A program made the translations under genes and the position numbers. A stretch of DNA of 42,162 bases from an uncultured Bacteroidota bacterium (GTDB lineage Bacteria > Bacteroidota > Bacteroidia > Bacteroidales > P3): positions 1 through 42,162 of the forward strand of contig UQXW01000012.1 of the NCBI GenBank assembly GCA_900545215.1, in the 5' to 3' direction. A model generated the notes under the pieces. That model was given only the letters and a program-made list of their open reading frames with translations, was not told the DNA's origin and made no database searches. Below are positions 8,246 through 17,267 of this stretch, piece after piece; within the stretch, counting starts at the first letter, position 1, and every line of letters starts with the position of its first letter.

Positions 8246-10000
8246 ATGATGAGAAAGCATATCGCAATTATCCTGTGTTTGTTCGCAAGTCTTTATTCGC
8301 AGGCACAGATAAACACAATCGAGGATTTGAAAAACAGACCTTATCCTCAATGGTTCTCCGATGCGAAGCTGGGAATTTTCGTACACTTCGGATTGTACAG
8401 CGTGCCGGCATATAGCGGTAAAGAGCAATATGCGGAATGGTTTTACAAAGGTTTGATTTCGGGAGACAGCCTTCGCATAAATTTTCAGAAAGATGTATTC
8501 GGCAAGGACTTCCGTTACGAAGACTACAAAGACTTGTTCAAGGCGGAGTTGTTCGATGCCGAACAATGGGCAGAACTGTTCCGCAAATCGGGTGCAAGAT
8601 ACGTTATCTTCACTTCAAAACACCATGACGGGTATTGCATGTACAACAGTCGTTATGCACAGGGTTGGTCATCGGCAACGACCGCTCCTGCAAGGGATTT
8701 CTGCATGGAGTTGAGCCGAGAGGTCAGAAAGAAAGGTTTGAGAATGGGCATGTATTACTCCTTGACCGAGTGGACGAATCCTTTGTACAGATGGACGGTG
8801 GATACGACCAAAAGCATAGACGAATATGTGGCAAAGCATCTGCACCCTCAGTTCAAGGAAATGGTGGACAAATTCATGCCCGATGTTATTTTCTCCGATG
8901 GGGATTGGGATTTCGACCATAAAACATTCGGAAGCGAAGAATTAGTAAGCTATTACTATGACAAAGTCGGCGAAGATGCCATCGTGAATAATCGTTGGGG
9001 CAAAGGTTTTGATTATGGTTATCTCACGCCCGAGTATAGCGAAGCAATAAAAGAAACCGATCGCCCTTGGGCGGAATGCAGAGGGCTGAGCCGCTCTTTC
9101 GGACTGAACAGAAATGCCGATTTGGCGAGCTATATGACAAGCGAAGAACTGATCCGACACTTCGTTCGCTTGGTTGCAGCAGGTGGAGGACTGACGATAA
9201 ATGTTGCTCCTGCCGCCGACGGAAGCATTCCTTTGCTTCAACAGGAACGTTTGTGCGATTTGGGAGAATGGTTGCAGCTGAACGGAGAAGCCATTTACGG
9301 TTGCACCGCTTTTGAAAAACCGAACGAGACGTATGATGCGATGGCTTTGCGTTCCGATGAAAAGATAGATTTCGATTGGGTGAGGAATGCACCGGACAAA
9401 GGCATACCTGCCGACAACTTTACAATACACTGGCATAACGAAATGATGCCGGAGAAGACGGAAAAGTACAAATTTTATCTGCAAGCCGACGATAATGCGG
9501 GTCTGCAAATAAAAGACGAAAGCGGAGTGGTTGTTTTCCGTCTCGCAGCAGAGAAAGAATCCGTGCAAGCAGAGGTGAAATTGAAAAAGAACAAGAAATA
9601 CTTCTTGGAACTCGTCTATTCGGAAAAGACGGAAGAGGCTTCTATAAGATTATTCTGGGAGAGTCCTTCATTCGAAAAGCAGGCTGTCTCTATCCCCGGC
9701 AGAAAGTGGACGGGGGAAACGGATTGGAAGCAAAGCTATGTTTGTTTTACAGTTAATGATGACCACCTGTATGCGATAGCTCTCGAACCTGTTTCCAAAC
9801 AATTAAGTTTCACCTTGGAAAAAGCTCCGAAGGAAGATATGAAAGTATGTTTCCTATCGACCGTTTCCATATACCTCGATTGGAAATACGATAAGGAAAC
9901 GAAGAGGCTTACAATCGATACATCGACAATACACCCTGCCGATGTGAAATCGAAAGGAGCTTACGTATTCAAGTTGGAAAACTACATGAAAAACCATTAA
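8246..10000 (+). CDS. GH29 alpha-L-fucosidase with C-terminal PA14-like domain
   Basis: This 584-residue exported glycosidase releases alpha-L-fucose by a retaining mechanism. The signal peptide ends near SQAQ (residue 21). The GH29 TIM barrel spans about 30-350: WFSDAKLGIFVHFG, the conserved TSKHHDGY (123-130), and PDVIFSDGDWD, in which Asp218 is at the position of the family nucleophile. Residues about 395-485 (TIHWHNEMMPEKTEKYKF, then LQADDNAGLQI and IRLFWES) resemble a PA14 carbohydrate-binding fold. A short beta domain follows. Bacteroidales use such enzymes on host mucin or plant fucosylated glycans, usually in the periplasm. No SusC/D pair lies beside it. dprA starts 4 bases after its stop codon and should be co-transcribed. 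The two initial ATGs (8246, 8249) are equally plausible. Confidence 0.92.
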   Translation: MMRKHIAIILCLFASLYSQAQINTIEDLKNRPYPQWFSDAKLGIFVHFGLYSVPAYSGKEQYAEWFYKGLISGDSLRINFQKDVFGKDFRYEDYKDLFKAELFDAEQWAELFRKSGARYVIFTSKHHDGYCMYNSRYAQGWSSATTAPARDFCMELSREVRKKGLRMGMYYSLTEWTNPLYRWTVDTTKSIDEYVAKHLHPQFKEMVDKFMPDVIFSDGDWDFDHKTFGSEELVSYYYDKVGEDAIVNNRWGKGFDYGYLTPEYSEAIKETDRPWAECRGLSRSFGLNRNADLASYMTSEELIRHFVRLVAAGGGLTINVAPAADGSIPLLQQERLCDLGEWLQLNGEAIYGCTAFEKPNETYDAMALRSDEKIDFDWVRNAPDKGIPADNFTIHWHNEMMPEKTEKYKFYLQADDNAGLQIKDESGVVVFRLAAEKESVQAEVKLKKNKKYFLELVYSEKTEEASIRLFWESPSFEKQAVSIPGRKWTGETDWKQSYVCFTVNDDHLYAIALEPVSKQLSFTLEKAPKEDMKVCFLSTVSIYLDWKYDKETKRLTIDTSTIHPADVKSKGAYVFKLENYMKNH

Positions 10001-10004
10001 GAAG

Positions 10005-11141
10005 ATGACAGATGTTTATTCGCTTGCTCTCTGCAAAGTCAGAGGAATAGGTCCCGCCATAGCAAAAAAGTTGATGGACGTTTATCCGTCGGCACAGGCT
10101 TTGTTCGAGGAAACGCCTGCAAATTTGCAACAGTTGTTCAGGGGCAAAGAGAAAACGATAGAGGACATCATAAGCCGCAAAATGTTTCCTCGTTGCAATG
10201 AAGAGCTTGAATTCATGGATAAAAACAACATTCGTTGCTACTTCATAAAGGACGAAGACTATCCTTACAGGCTCAAAGAGATAGATTCGCCTCCCACATG
10301 TCTGTTCGTCAAAGGAAACGGAAACTTGGATACCCCAAGAACGGTATCGATTATCGGTTCAAGGCACGCAAGCGACTATGGAAAGTGGGTAACCGCAAGC
10401 ATAGTTCACGAATTGAAAGCTTACAACGCCTGTATCATAAGCGGACTTGCCTACGGCATAGATTCGGCTGCCCATATCTGTGCTTTGAATGAGGGAATGT
10501 CCACATTCGGAGTATTCGGGCACGGTTTGGACAAAGTATATCCCGTTCAAAATTACAATCTGGCTCAATCCATGTTGGCACATGGCGGACTGGTAAGCGA
10601 GTTCTTCTCTCTGACACCGGCAAACGCCTACAATTTTCCGCAAAGGAACAGAATCATCGCTGCATTGAGCGATTTGTGCATAGTCGTCGAGGGAGGCATA
10701 AAATCAGGTTCAATGATAACGCCGAGATATGCAAGAGAATTCGACAGGGAAGTGCTGGCTGTCCCGGGCAGGATAGGAGACGCTTATTCGGAAGGCTGCA
10801 ATAATCTCATAGCCTCCAATGTTGCAGGTTTATTATCGGATATTACCGCCATCGGTTCGGTAATGAATTGGACGAATTCTCCGAAAACAGATTTTACAAA
10901 GCCGCAAAAGGTCGTTCAAACGGAAAAAGCACCCGAACGAATCGAAAAGAAACTGCCGGAAATGACGGAACAGGAAAAAATAATCTACGATTTCATTCGT
11001 CAAACAAAGAAAGCCGGCATCGATGATTTGCTCACACAATGCCGACTCGATTTTGCGTCCGTAAGTATCTGCCTCATGAACCTCGAATTGAAAGGTTGCA
11101 TAGCGGCTCTTCCCGGAAAATGTTACGAATGTCTTATTTGA
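10005..11141 (+). CDS. dprA: DNA-processing protein DprA
   Basis: This 378-residue protein loads RecA on incoming single-stranded DNA during natural transformation and protects that DNA. The N-terminal helix-hairpin-helix region (residues 1-60) contains KVRGIGPAIAKKL. The Rossmann-like DprA core covers about 80-290, with SIIGSRHASDYG (115-126), ISGLAYGIDSAAH (145-157), GHGLDKVYP (172-180), FPQRNRIIAALSD (211-223) and GGIKSGSMITPRYA. The last 65 residues form the usual winged-helix domain (YDFIRQTKKAGIDDLLTQC). Length and order are typical of Bacteroidota DprA. It starts four bases after the fucosidase stop, and its last 8 bases overlap the convergent gpsA. A comM-like gene is also in the window. 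Confidence 0.96.
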   Translation: MTDVYSLALCKVRGIGPAIAKKLMDVYPSAQALFEETPANLQQLFRGKEKTIEDIISRKMFPRCNEELEFMDKNNIRCYFIKDEDYPYRLKEIDSPPTCLFVKGNGNLDTPRTVSIIGSRHASDYGKWVTASIVHELKAYNACIISGLAYGIDSAAHICALNEGMSTFGVFGHGLDKVYPVQNYNLAQSMLAHGGLVSEFFSLTPANAYNFPQRNRIIAALSDLCIVVEGGIKSGSMITPRYAREFDREVLAVPGRIGDAYSEGCNNLIASNVAGLLSDITAIGSVMNWTNSPKTDFTKPQKVVQTEKAPERIEKKLPEMTEQEKIIYDFIRQTKKAGIDDLLTQCRLDFASVSICLMNLELKGCIAALPGKCYECLI

Positions 11142-12120
11142 AATTATCGCTCAGCTTTTTCAATTCCGCTGCGGCGGACATTCCTTTATACAATATGTTA
11201 TATACAGCTTCCGCAATAGGCAGACAAACCTTTATTGTCTCGTTTGCCTTGTGTATGCAGTTCGCTGCATAATATCCTTCCGCAACCATAGCCATTTCCA
11301 ACTGTGCGGACTTGACGGAATAGCCTTGTCCTATCATCTGTCCGAACGTTCTGTTGCGACTATGTTGCGAATAAGCCGTTACCAACAGATCCCCCAAATA
11401 GACAAAACAGTTGATATTTCTTTTCTGCGGAGCAACGGCATCGAGAAATGTCTCCATCTCCTGTGCTGCATTGGCAATCAAAACCGCTATAAAGTTATCT
11501 CCGTACCCTACTCCGTGGGCAATGCCTGCTGCAAGGGCGTAGATATTCTTCATGACAGAGCCGTATTCTATTCCTCTGACATCGCACGATGTTATTGTCT
11601 TGACAAAGCGACATTCCAACGCCTTTGCAATTTCGCAAGCGAACTCTTCATTATGAGAACCAACCGTAAGATAGGTCAATCTCTCTTGTGCGATTTCCTC
11701 TGCATGCGAAGGACCGCTCACAACGGCTTGATTGTTCAAATCGATTGCAAAAACATCATTTATGTAATCGGCAACAATCTGATTGGTTTCGGGAATTATT
11801 CCCTTGGTTGCACAGATTATGCGTTTATCTTTCAAGTCTTGCGAAGTCAATGAACCGAGGCTGCGAGCCACGAAAGCCGCCGGTATGACAAGGATTATGT
11901 TCCTGACCTTTGAAACGACTTCCCGTATATCGGTAGAGATGTGAATTTTATCTTTATCCAACTCGCAAGAACGCAGATAGAGGGGGTTGTGGCCGTATTG
12001 CTCAACCCCGTCTGCTATTTCCTGCTCTCTGACCCACCAATGTACTTTCGTATGGGTTTCAATCGCAATTCTGACTATTGCCGTAGCCCAGCTGCCGCTG
12101 CCTAATACTGCAATCTCCAT
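11134..12120 (-). CDS. gpsA: NAD(P)H-dependent glycerol-3-phosphate dehydrogenase
   Basis: This 328-residue cytoplasmic enzyme reduces dihydroxyacetone phosphate to sn-glycerol-3-phosphate, the backbone for phospholipid synthesis. The N-terminal Rossmann fold has the dinucleotide motif VLGSGSWATAI (residues 5-15). Also visible are VIPAAFVARSL, ATKGIIP, SGPSHAEEIA (the family GPSFA-E site) and VRGIEYGSVMKNIYALAAGI, which carries the catalytic-domain Lys, then GYGDNF. It lies 6 bases after the M49-like peptidase gene on the same strand and overlaps the 3' end of dprA tail to tail by 8 bases. The tight spacing suggests co-transcription with the peptidase gene, without an obvious functional link. 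Confidence 0.96.
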   Translation of the reverse strand: MEIAVLGSGSWATAIVRIAIETHTKVHWWVREQEIADGVEQYGHNPLYLRSCELDKDKIHISTDIREVVSKVRNIILVIPAAFVARSLGSLTSQDLKDKRIICATKGIIPETNQIVADYINDVFAIDLNNQAVVSGPSHAEEIAQERLTYLTVGSHNEEFACEIAKALECRFVKTITSCDVRGIEYGSVMKNIYALAAGIAHGVGYGDNFIAVLIANAAQEMETFLDAVAPQKRNINCFVYLGDLLVTAYSQHSRNRTFGQMIGQGYSVKSAQLEMAMVAEGYYAANCIHKANETIKVCLPIAEAVYNILYKGMSAAAELKKLSDNFK

Positions 12121-12126
12121 GATGTC

Positions 12127-13764
12127 TTACAATCCTAAAACCTTTTTGCCTTGGTTATATCTTATATCCTTAGGTATTCCGAGACTGTTTATTTTGTCCA
12201 AAGACTTTTGAAGTGCAGGACGTATCTTTCCGTTTTTCTCCGAGTAAGCCTTTGCCTCTGCCAAATCACCCATTCCTTCGACTTCCAATATCTTGGCAGC
12301 CCAAGCATTGATTGCTTTCATGGCATTGTCGAAGTCTATCACGTAAAGACCCTCGTTGTTTTGGCTGAACGCTTTGTGGTCTTCGAGAAAGTTGAAGCAC
12401 ATCATGTTCGCCACTCCGTGAGCCGAAGCCGCACCGAAACGAACGGAACGCAAAATGCCTGCGATGAAGGTTGCGATTGCATCGTCCTTGCTTATACCGC
12501 TGATTTCACCCCTGTCGATAAGAGTGCATACCATGTACAATCCCAATATATCTGCCTTTGCCTCTTCCCAAGAAGAATAGTAATTCGCCAAAGCGGTTCT
12601 TACATTGCCCTTGCCGTTGATTGTGTTCTTTATTCCCAAGCCATGAGCGACTTCATGGAAGGTTACGTTGTAGAAGAATGCGTCGAACTTGACGTTTTTC
12701 AACTGTTCCTTGCTCATGACATTGTCTGCTATTGGTTGAAGGATTGCATCGAATTTGGCTTTCATGGCATTCTTCAACTGCAAACGTCTTGCTCCTTTCT
12801 TCAACTGCACTCTCTCATCATTCGGAAGGTTGATTGCTATCGTTTTGCTGCCCGCATTGCAATCTCCTGCATAGAATATCACATCATATACGTTCAAATC
12901 GGACTCCGTTCCGGGTACTTCTTTCTTGAATTTCTCGTCGCAAGGCAAGCCTTTTTGCAATTCCGGCAACATGGCGGTGAACTTGGCAAGTTTTCCGCTC
13001 TCTTCCTCGTCCTTAACCAAGACAAAGGCTTCGTATGCTGCCTTCGTACCGAAAAGGCGATCCTCATAATTTTCGATAGGACCCACAACGAAATCCAATT
13101 TGCTGCTCTTCATGTCCATCCATGCCATGTCGGAAGCAAAGTAATCGTCTGTCTCGAAAGCCTTCTTTCTTTCTTGCAAATACTTTTTCAAACCTGCGTC
13201 CTCGGCAAGAGCTATCGCCTTATCCAACAGGGTACACACCTTTTGAATTTGGTCTTTGTACTCCTCTCTATACCATTTCACTACAAGTTTTCCATCGTTG
13301 TCTCTTCTCAAAACGGTGTAAAGACTGTTTTTGTTCTTGTCCTTCAAGGCATCGAACTCCTCTTTCGTCATATCCTTGGGATAAAAACCTGCACCGAGCG
13401 GCTTTTCGCCGAAACCGCTCACGAAAGGCTTCATATCGTTCAACCTTTCCCAAGGACCGTAGTTAATCATCGCAAATTGCTTTACGTATTCGTCCTTTAT
13501 CGTATCCATATCGGCTTTGTTGCCGTAGGATTGTTGCCAAAACAAATCGTCCATTATTTTGGCGATGTCAAGGAATATTCCCACCAATTCCTTTTCCTTA
13601 GGTGTCAATTTGCTCAAATCCGTAGTCAAATCCACAGGAGCGAATTCTTCAACTTTTACCTGCATTTCCGATTTCTTTTCTGCTTGCTTCTCATTGCCGT
13701 TCTTGCCGCAACCGGCGAAGAAAAGACAAGTCAAAGTCAAGATTGTCAACAATTTTCTCTTCAT
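12127..13764 (-). CDS. M49-like (dipeptidyl-peptidase III-related) zinc peptidase lipoprotein
   Basis: This 545-residue protein starts at ATG 13764 (a TTG four codons upstream is less likely, because MKRKLLTILTLTCLFFAGC is a complete lipoprotein signal with Cys19). The zinc-binding motif is FHEVAHGLG, with His370, Glu371 and His374; the third ligand is probably in SSWEEAKADILG (Glu400/401), which resembles the EE-x-x-A-D second motif of the M49 clan. Classical DPP III has HEXXGH with an extra residue; this protein has the uninterrupted HEXXH followed by GLG, as in the M49-like domain of some Nudix-fused proteins. It probably removes short peptides from the N-terminus of oligopeptides in the periplasm. 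gpsA follows 6 bases later. Confidence 0.82.
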   Translation of the reverse strand: MKRKLLTILTLTCLFFAGCGKNGNEKQAEKKSEMQVKVEEFAPVDLTTDLSKLTPKEKELVGIFLDIAKIMDDLFWQQSYGNKADMDTIKDEYVKQFAMINYGPWERLNDMKPFVSGFGEKPLGAGFYPKDMTKEEFDALKDKNKNSLYTVLRRDNDGKLVVKWYREEYKDQIQKVCTLLDKAIALAEDAGLKKYLQERKKAFETDDYFASDMAWMDMKSSKLDFVVGPIENYEDRLFGTKAAYEAFVLVKDEEESGKLAKFTAMLPELQKGLPCDEKFKKEVPGTESDLNVYDVIFYAGDCNAGSKTIAINLPNDERVQLKKGARRLQLKNAMKAKFDAILQPIADNVMSKEQLKNVKFDAFFYNVTFHEVAHGLGIKNTINGKGNVRTALANYYSSWEEAKADILGLYMVCTLIDRGEISGISKDDAIATFIAGILRSVRFGAASAHGVANMMCFNFLEDHKAFSQNNEGLYVIDFDNAMKAINAWAAKILEVEGMGDLAEAKAYSEKNGKIRPALQKSLDKINSLGIPKDIRYNQGKKVLGL

Positions 13765-13941
13765 TTCTTCAATCAAAATTAGTGAATAAAATACTTAAAC
13801 TGAATGCGAAGATACGACAATTTGGCGTACCTTTCGGGACTTGAAGCAAAAGTCATTCCAACAAGCCGAAAACAGTTACAATGTCCGGCTTTGCAATCAC
13901 CTGAAAACCAATCCGAAAAAGCGAAACATTTTTATACCTTG

Positions 13942-14024
13942 ACGAAACACCGTTTCGTTCCATTGAAACGGCGTAAGAAAAAATTATTGCGGCGTTTCAG
14001 TAAAATGAAACGCCGCTTTATTTT
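13942..14024. repeat. GAAACGCCG-type intergenic repeat, full copy
   Basis: Contains GAAACACCGTTTCG, GAAACGGCGTAAGAAAAAATT and a long inverted pair. It shares the core AAGAAAAAATTATT flanked by GGCG or CGCCG words with the copies at 24.0 and 41.95 kb. Here it doubles as a terminator (13976-14016). Confidence 0.75.
13976..14016 (-). terminator. Terminator after the DUF5723 gene, formed by the intergenic repeat
   Basis: GCGGCGTTTCA (13989-13999) pairs perfectly with TGAAACGCCGC (14006-14016) around a 6-base loop. On the minus strand the stem is followed by AATAATTTTTTC. It sits 25 bases after the stop at 14041. Confidence 0.8.
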
Positions 14025-14040
14025 CAGGGTATCGGTTTTA

Positions 14041-15492
14041 TCAGAAAAGGAAGTTGCCGCTTATTTCATTTTTCTTTTCAGTCTCTTTCCAATAAGGCTT
14101 TTTGCCGAATGTCAGGTTCAAGCCCATGAATACGGAAACACCGCTCAAATCCGCTACATTGAACGAAAGTCCTTTCGCAGAGTTGAATGACATGCCGAGA
14201 TTGAAGTGTACCGGTCCTGCATTGGTGCTTATCATTGCGGAAGGGTTGAAAAAGGCAGTTGTCATGAACGTATTTCCCGCCGAGAGGGAGAAATGCTTTG
14301 CACGTAGAGCATATAGAACGGACAACCTGCCGTCCATAAGGCTGCCGTTCCATATTTTGAAACCTGCAAGGGCGTGAAGGTAATGCACATCGGCGAATTT
14401 CCACGTATATCCTGCATTCACCTTGACAGGCGTTGCCCTTGTATATGAATTCATATCCACTGCATGTATGTCGAAAGCGTTCTTCAAACTATCCGTTATA
14501 TCGTCCAAATAGTCCGTTATCGCAGTTCCTATGCTGTCTATGCAGGATTCCACACCCTCGAACCTGACAACCTTGCCCGGGTTCATGGTTTTTACTTCAC
14601 TCACATTGGATTTCCAATTTATGAAGCCCATATCGCTTACACTCAGGCTGACCTCCATTTTATTGTTTATTTTATAAGCCGCACCCAAATCGAAAGCGAG
14701 ACCCACATTGCTGAACATGCCCGAGGTTATGTCGGAAGCCTCTCCGGCGTTGAACTCCGTTTCCGAATCCTCATCGAACAAGGAATTCATTATGAAACTG
14801 CCTACAATGTTGGAAGTGTAAATATCAACGTCGCATTGTGCCGCAATCTCATCGCTATCGTTGTATTTCAGTCTTACATCGGATTTCTTGGTATGAATAT
14901 CTGCCATTCCGAATAACAATTTCACCCTTCCGCCCACGGTGAGTTTGTCGTTTATCTCTCTTGCATAGCCGAAGGAGTTGGCAAGATAGGTGGTCATTTC
15001 AAGCAACTTGCCATCGAACAATTTGGTTTCTCCGCCCGGCACATCGGTTCCGTATAATGCGAAATCGAAAACATCTTTCGAGAAATTGAATCGGAAATCG
15101 GAACTTACGTACATATCGAAAGAGAAATGGTTCTTTCCTTGTCTGAAACCGAAACCGAGAATATTCTTATCGAAGCCGAAAGAGAGATAGTTGTTGTCGT
15201 TGAGTTTGTCGGCAAATCCCCTTATATCCACTCTCAAAGAGTCGGAATAAACAGGGTGTCGGTTTATTATATCGTGATAGCAGAAACCCGACGTATTGAA
15301 ATTGAAGCCGAACATGCCCAAACCGAAAGAAATGTACAAATCATTGTTCGGCATAAGTGCGGGATTGGAAATCCCCGACTGCGGAACGTCTTTGAAGAAA
15401 TATAATATATCTTTCTGCTGTGCTTTTGCATCGATGCAGTTCAGGCAAAATGCCGTTAAAATCGTAATGTATGCGTATCTGTAGATTTTCAT
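14041..15492 (-). CDS. DUF5723 family outer-membrane beta-barrel protein
   Basis: This 483-residue protein has a signal peptide (to about residue 25, AKAQQ). The mature part has alternating hydrophobic and aromatic strands with repeated patterns such as YISFGLGMFGFNFNTSGF, GFGFRQGKNHFSFDMYVSS and PVHFNLGMSFNSAKGL, as in FadL/PorV-like barrels. The opening KDVPQSGISNPALMP segment is typical of DUF5723 proteins. The C-terminal barrel ends VFMGLNLTFGKKPYW before a short polar tail. Its role is unknown. It is last in an apparent operon with holA, a TonB receptor and a large lipoprotein (gaps of 22, 36 and 38 bases), which suggests an outer-membrane module in which this barrel works with the lipoprotein. 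Confidence 0.78.
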   Translation of the reverse strand: MKIYRYAYITILTAFCLNCIDAKAQQKDILYFFKDVPQSGISNPALMPNNDLYISFGLGMFGFNFNTSGFCYHDIINRHPVYSDSLRVDIRGFADKLNDNNYLSFGFDKNILGFGFRQGKNHFSFDMYVSSDFRFNFSKDVFDFALYGTDVPGGETKLFDGKLLEMTTYLANSFGYAREINDKLTVGGRVKLLFGMADIHTKKSDVRLKYNDSDEIAAQCDVDIYTSNIVGSFIMNSLFDEDSETEFNAGEASDITSGMFSNVGLAFDLGAAYKINNKMEVSLSVSDMGFINWKSNVSEVKTMNPGKVVRFEGVESCIDSIGTAITDYLDDITDSLKNAFDIHAVDMNSYTRATPVKVNAGYTWKFADVHYLHALAGFKIWNGSLMDGRLSVLYALRAKHFSLSAGNTFMTTAFFNPSAMISTNAGPVHFNLGMSFNSAKGLSFNVADLSGVSVFMGLNLTFGKKPYWKETEKKNEISGNFLF

Positions 15493-15530
15493 GACTGTAT
15501 CTTTTTTATGATTGAACGAAATAATGAGAT

Positions 15531-17231
15531 TTAGAAACTGAAATCGGTTACTGCTTTCACACGAGCCTTTATCCTTACGGCTGCATCTTGTCGAAATCTT
15601 ACGTAAGGACGATTGCCGTTGCCATCTGCCGAACTGTTGAGTTTGAAAGTAGTTTTGACTTTGTTCGCTTTCTTCAACTGTTCATACTTCTCTATCGTCA
15701 GGCTCGCCTCTATTGTTTCTCCGACAGGGCTGAGTGCGTTTCCGTTCGCATCAACCGGTGCCCCTTTCATCTTGACCGGTTTGGCAAAGAGAGTGTCGAA
15801 AACTCGCTCGTTCTCATCCAATAAAAGAAAATTCAATTCCAAACTTGCAGGAATTTCATTCTCCACAAACAATGTCAATGTTGCCGATTTCAAGAAGTCT
15901 ATATCATCGGTGAAATCCAAAGACGAGGTTGTATCTTCGTAGTAAAGGTCGGTCAATCTGGCTTTTATCGGAATCGTGGTACAGGTTTTGAGATTTATTA
16001 CGGCATCATGAGGACGAACGAACGCAGGAAAATCGCCCGAACGTAAAGCATCGGAAAATACAATGTCAAGATTATAAACCACCTTCTCGGGCAATACCTC
16101 TATCGCAGAAGCATCTGTTTCCAAAGATTGACGCGTGGTTATTCCCCATTGACCGGGGCTGGGACTTCTTTCTATATGAAGTGTATCGTAGTGCGTGAAG
16201 AAATCCGTCTTTTTACCGGTCGCAGTCAGACTGTAAACGTCGGGAACGATATATGCTCCGAGTCCGATGTTCGTTTCGGCATATATGTCGAAAGTAAGTT
16301 TCTCCAAATCTATTCCCCCCTCTTCGATAAAACTGCTTATGCTCTCATCGTTAAATGAATCGAATAACAAAGTATCGAAAACGGGTACAACGGCCTTACC
16401 GACCTTGCCGTATGCCAACTCTATCGAAAGAGGCGTAACATCGATATTCACTCCGACACCGTAATCTCCTCCCGTGCAAGCCGTATTACTGCCAAGCTCG
16501 ACAATGACCCTATATCTCAGGTCTATGTATTGCTCACCTGAGTTTTCGGTGCTGTCTTTCAACAGAATGGTATAGTTCCTAAGGTCGAGCGTTTGTCCTT
16601 GCAATGCTCCGCTTGGGGAGGCTATTTGAAACCTTTGGGAATAGAATCTGCCTGTCGTGTTATCTCTGAGACTCGATGAGCTTAATTCTATATAGGTATT
16701 AAAAGGCAGATTTGTGTTTGCTGATATGGTCAATCCGCCGGAACGTAACAACAAACTGTCTATTGAAACGTCTTCCTCGAACTCGTCCAACAACAGACTT
16801 ATATCCTCGCTCGGAAGTTCCTCCGCAGGATATTGCACCGTCATATCCGAAACATCGCTTCCCGACGACGCAATGGAAGAAACATCGGGGATACTTAATG
16901 CCGGCAAATCGATTTCCACATTCTGTACGTTTTCGATTTCTTTCACGAAACCAAGCACATCGAAAGTGTCTGCTCTTGTGTAAGACAGTTCAAGAAAGTC
17001 TCCATCGGCATCATGACGCGTTACGACTTCCAAACCTTCTTGTCCCTCTGCCAAAGAGTCCAAATCGAGGAAATCCCTGAACAATGCCTTCGTTTCAAAC
17101 AACGGCACACCTATCGAAGGGTTTATCGTAGTCTGAGAAAGCCTGTCGAAGTCGAAGTCGTCTTCATTTACACAGGATTGAAATAGTATCATACCTGCGA
17201 ATAGAACCGAAAAGAATAGTGATTGTCTCAT
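15531..17231 (-). CDS. Large Bacteroidota lipoprotein of unknown function
   Basis: This 566-residue protein starts MRQSLFFSVLFAG and has the lipobox ILFQSC, followed by VNEDDFDFDRL; the acidic residues after the Cys resemble the lipoprotein export signal that places Bacteroidota lipoproteins on the cell surface. It contains many beta-strand-like stretches and Asp/Ser/Glu-rich linkers. I recognise no enzyme motif. It lies between the TonB-dependent receptor and the DUF5723 barrel on the same strand with short gaps, so it may be a surface partner of one of them. Lipidation is well supported; function is unknown. Confidence 0.8.
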   Translation of the reverse strand: MRQSLFFSVLFAGMILFQSCVNEDDFDFDRLSQTTINPSIGVPLFETKALFRDFLDLDSLAEGQEGLEVVTRHDADGDFLELSYTRADTFDVLGFVKEIENVQNVEIDLPALSIPDVSSIASSGSDVSDMTVQYPAEELPSEDISLLLDEFEEDVSIDSLLLRSGGLTISANTNLPFNTYIELSSSSLRDNTTGRFYSQRFQIASPSGALQGQTLDLRNYTILLKDSTENSGEQYIDLRYRVIVELGSNTACTGGDYGVGVNIDVTPLSIELAYGKVGKAVVPVFDTLLFDSFNDESISSFIEEGGIDLEKLTFDIYAETNIGLGAYIVPDVYSLTATGKKTDFFTHYDTLHIERSPSPGQWGITTRQSLETDASAIEVLPEKVVYNLDIVFSDALRSGDFPAFVRPHDAVINLKTCTTIPIKARLTDLYYEDTTSSLDFTDDIDFLKSATLTLFVENEIPASLELNFLLLDENERVFDTLFAKPVKMKGAPVDANGNALSPVGETIEASLTIEKYEQLKKANKVKTTFKLNSSADGNGNRPYVRFRQDAAVRIKARVKAVTDFSF

Positions 17232-17267
17232 AATTATCTCGTTTTTCGTTTTAATATTACTGCAAAG

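Noticed and set aside
12151..13782. 543-codon plus-strand frame opposite the M49-like gene
   Set aside because: Antisense shadow; Cys/His/Phe-rich composition and no family features, while the minus-strand frame has a lipoprotein signal and zinc motif.
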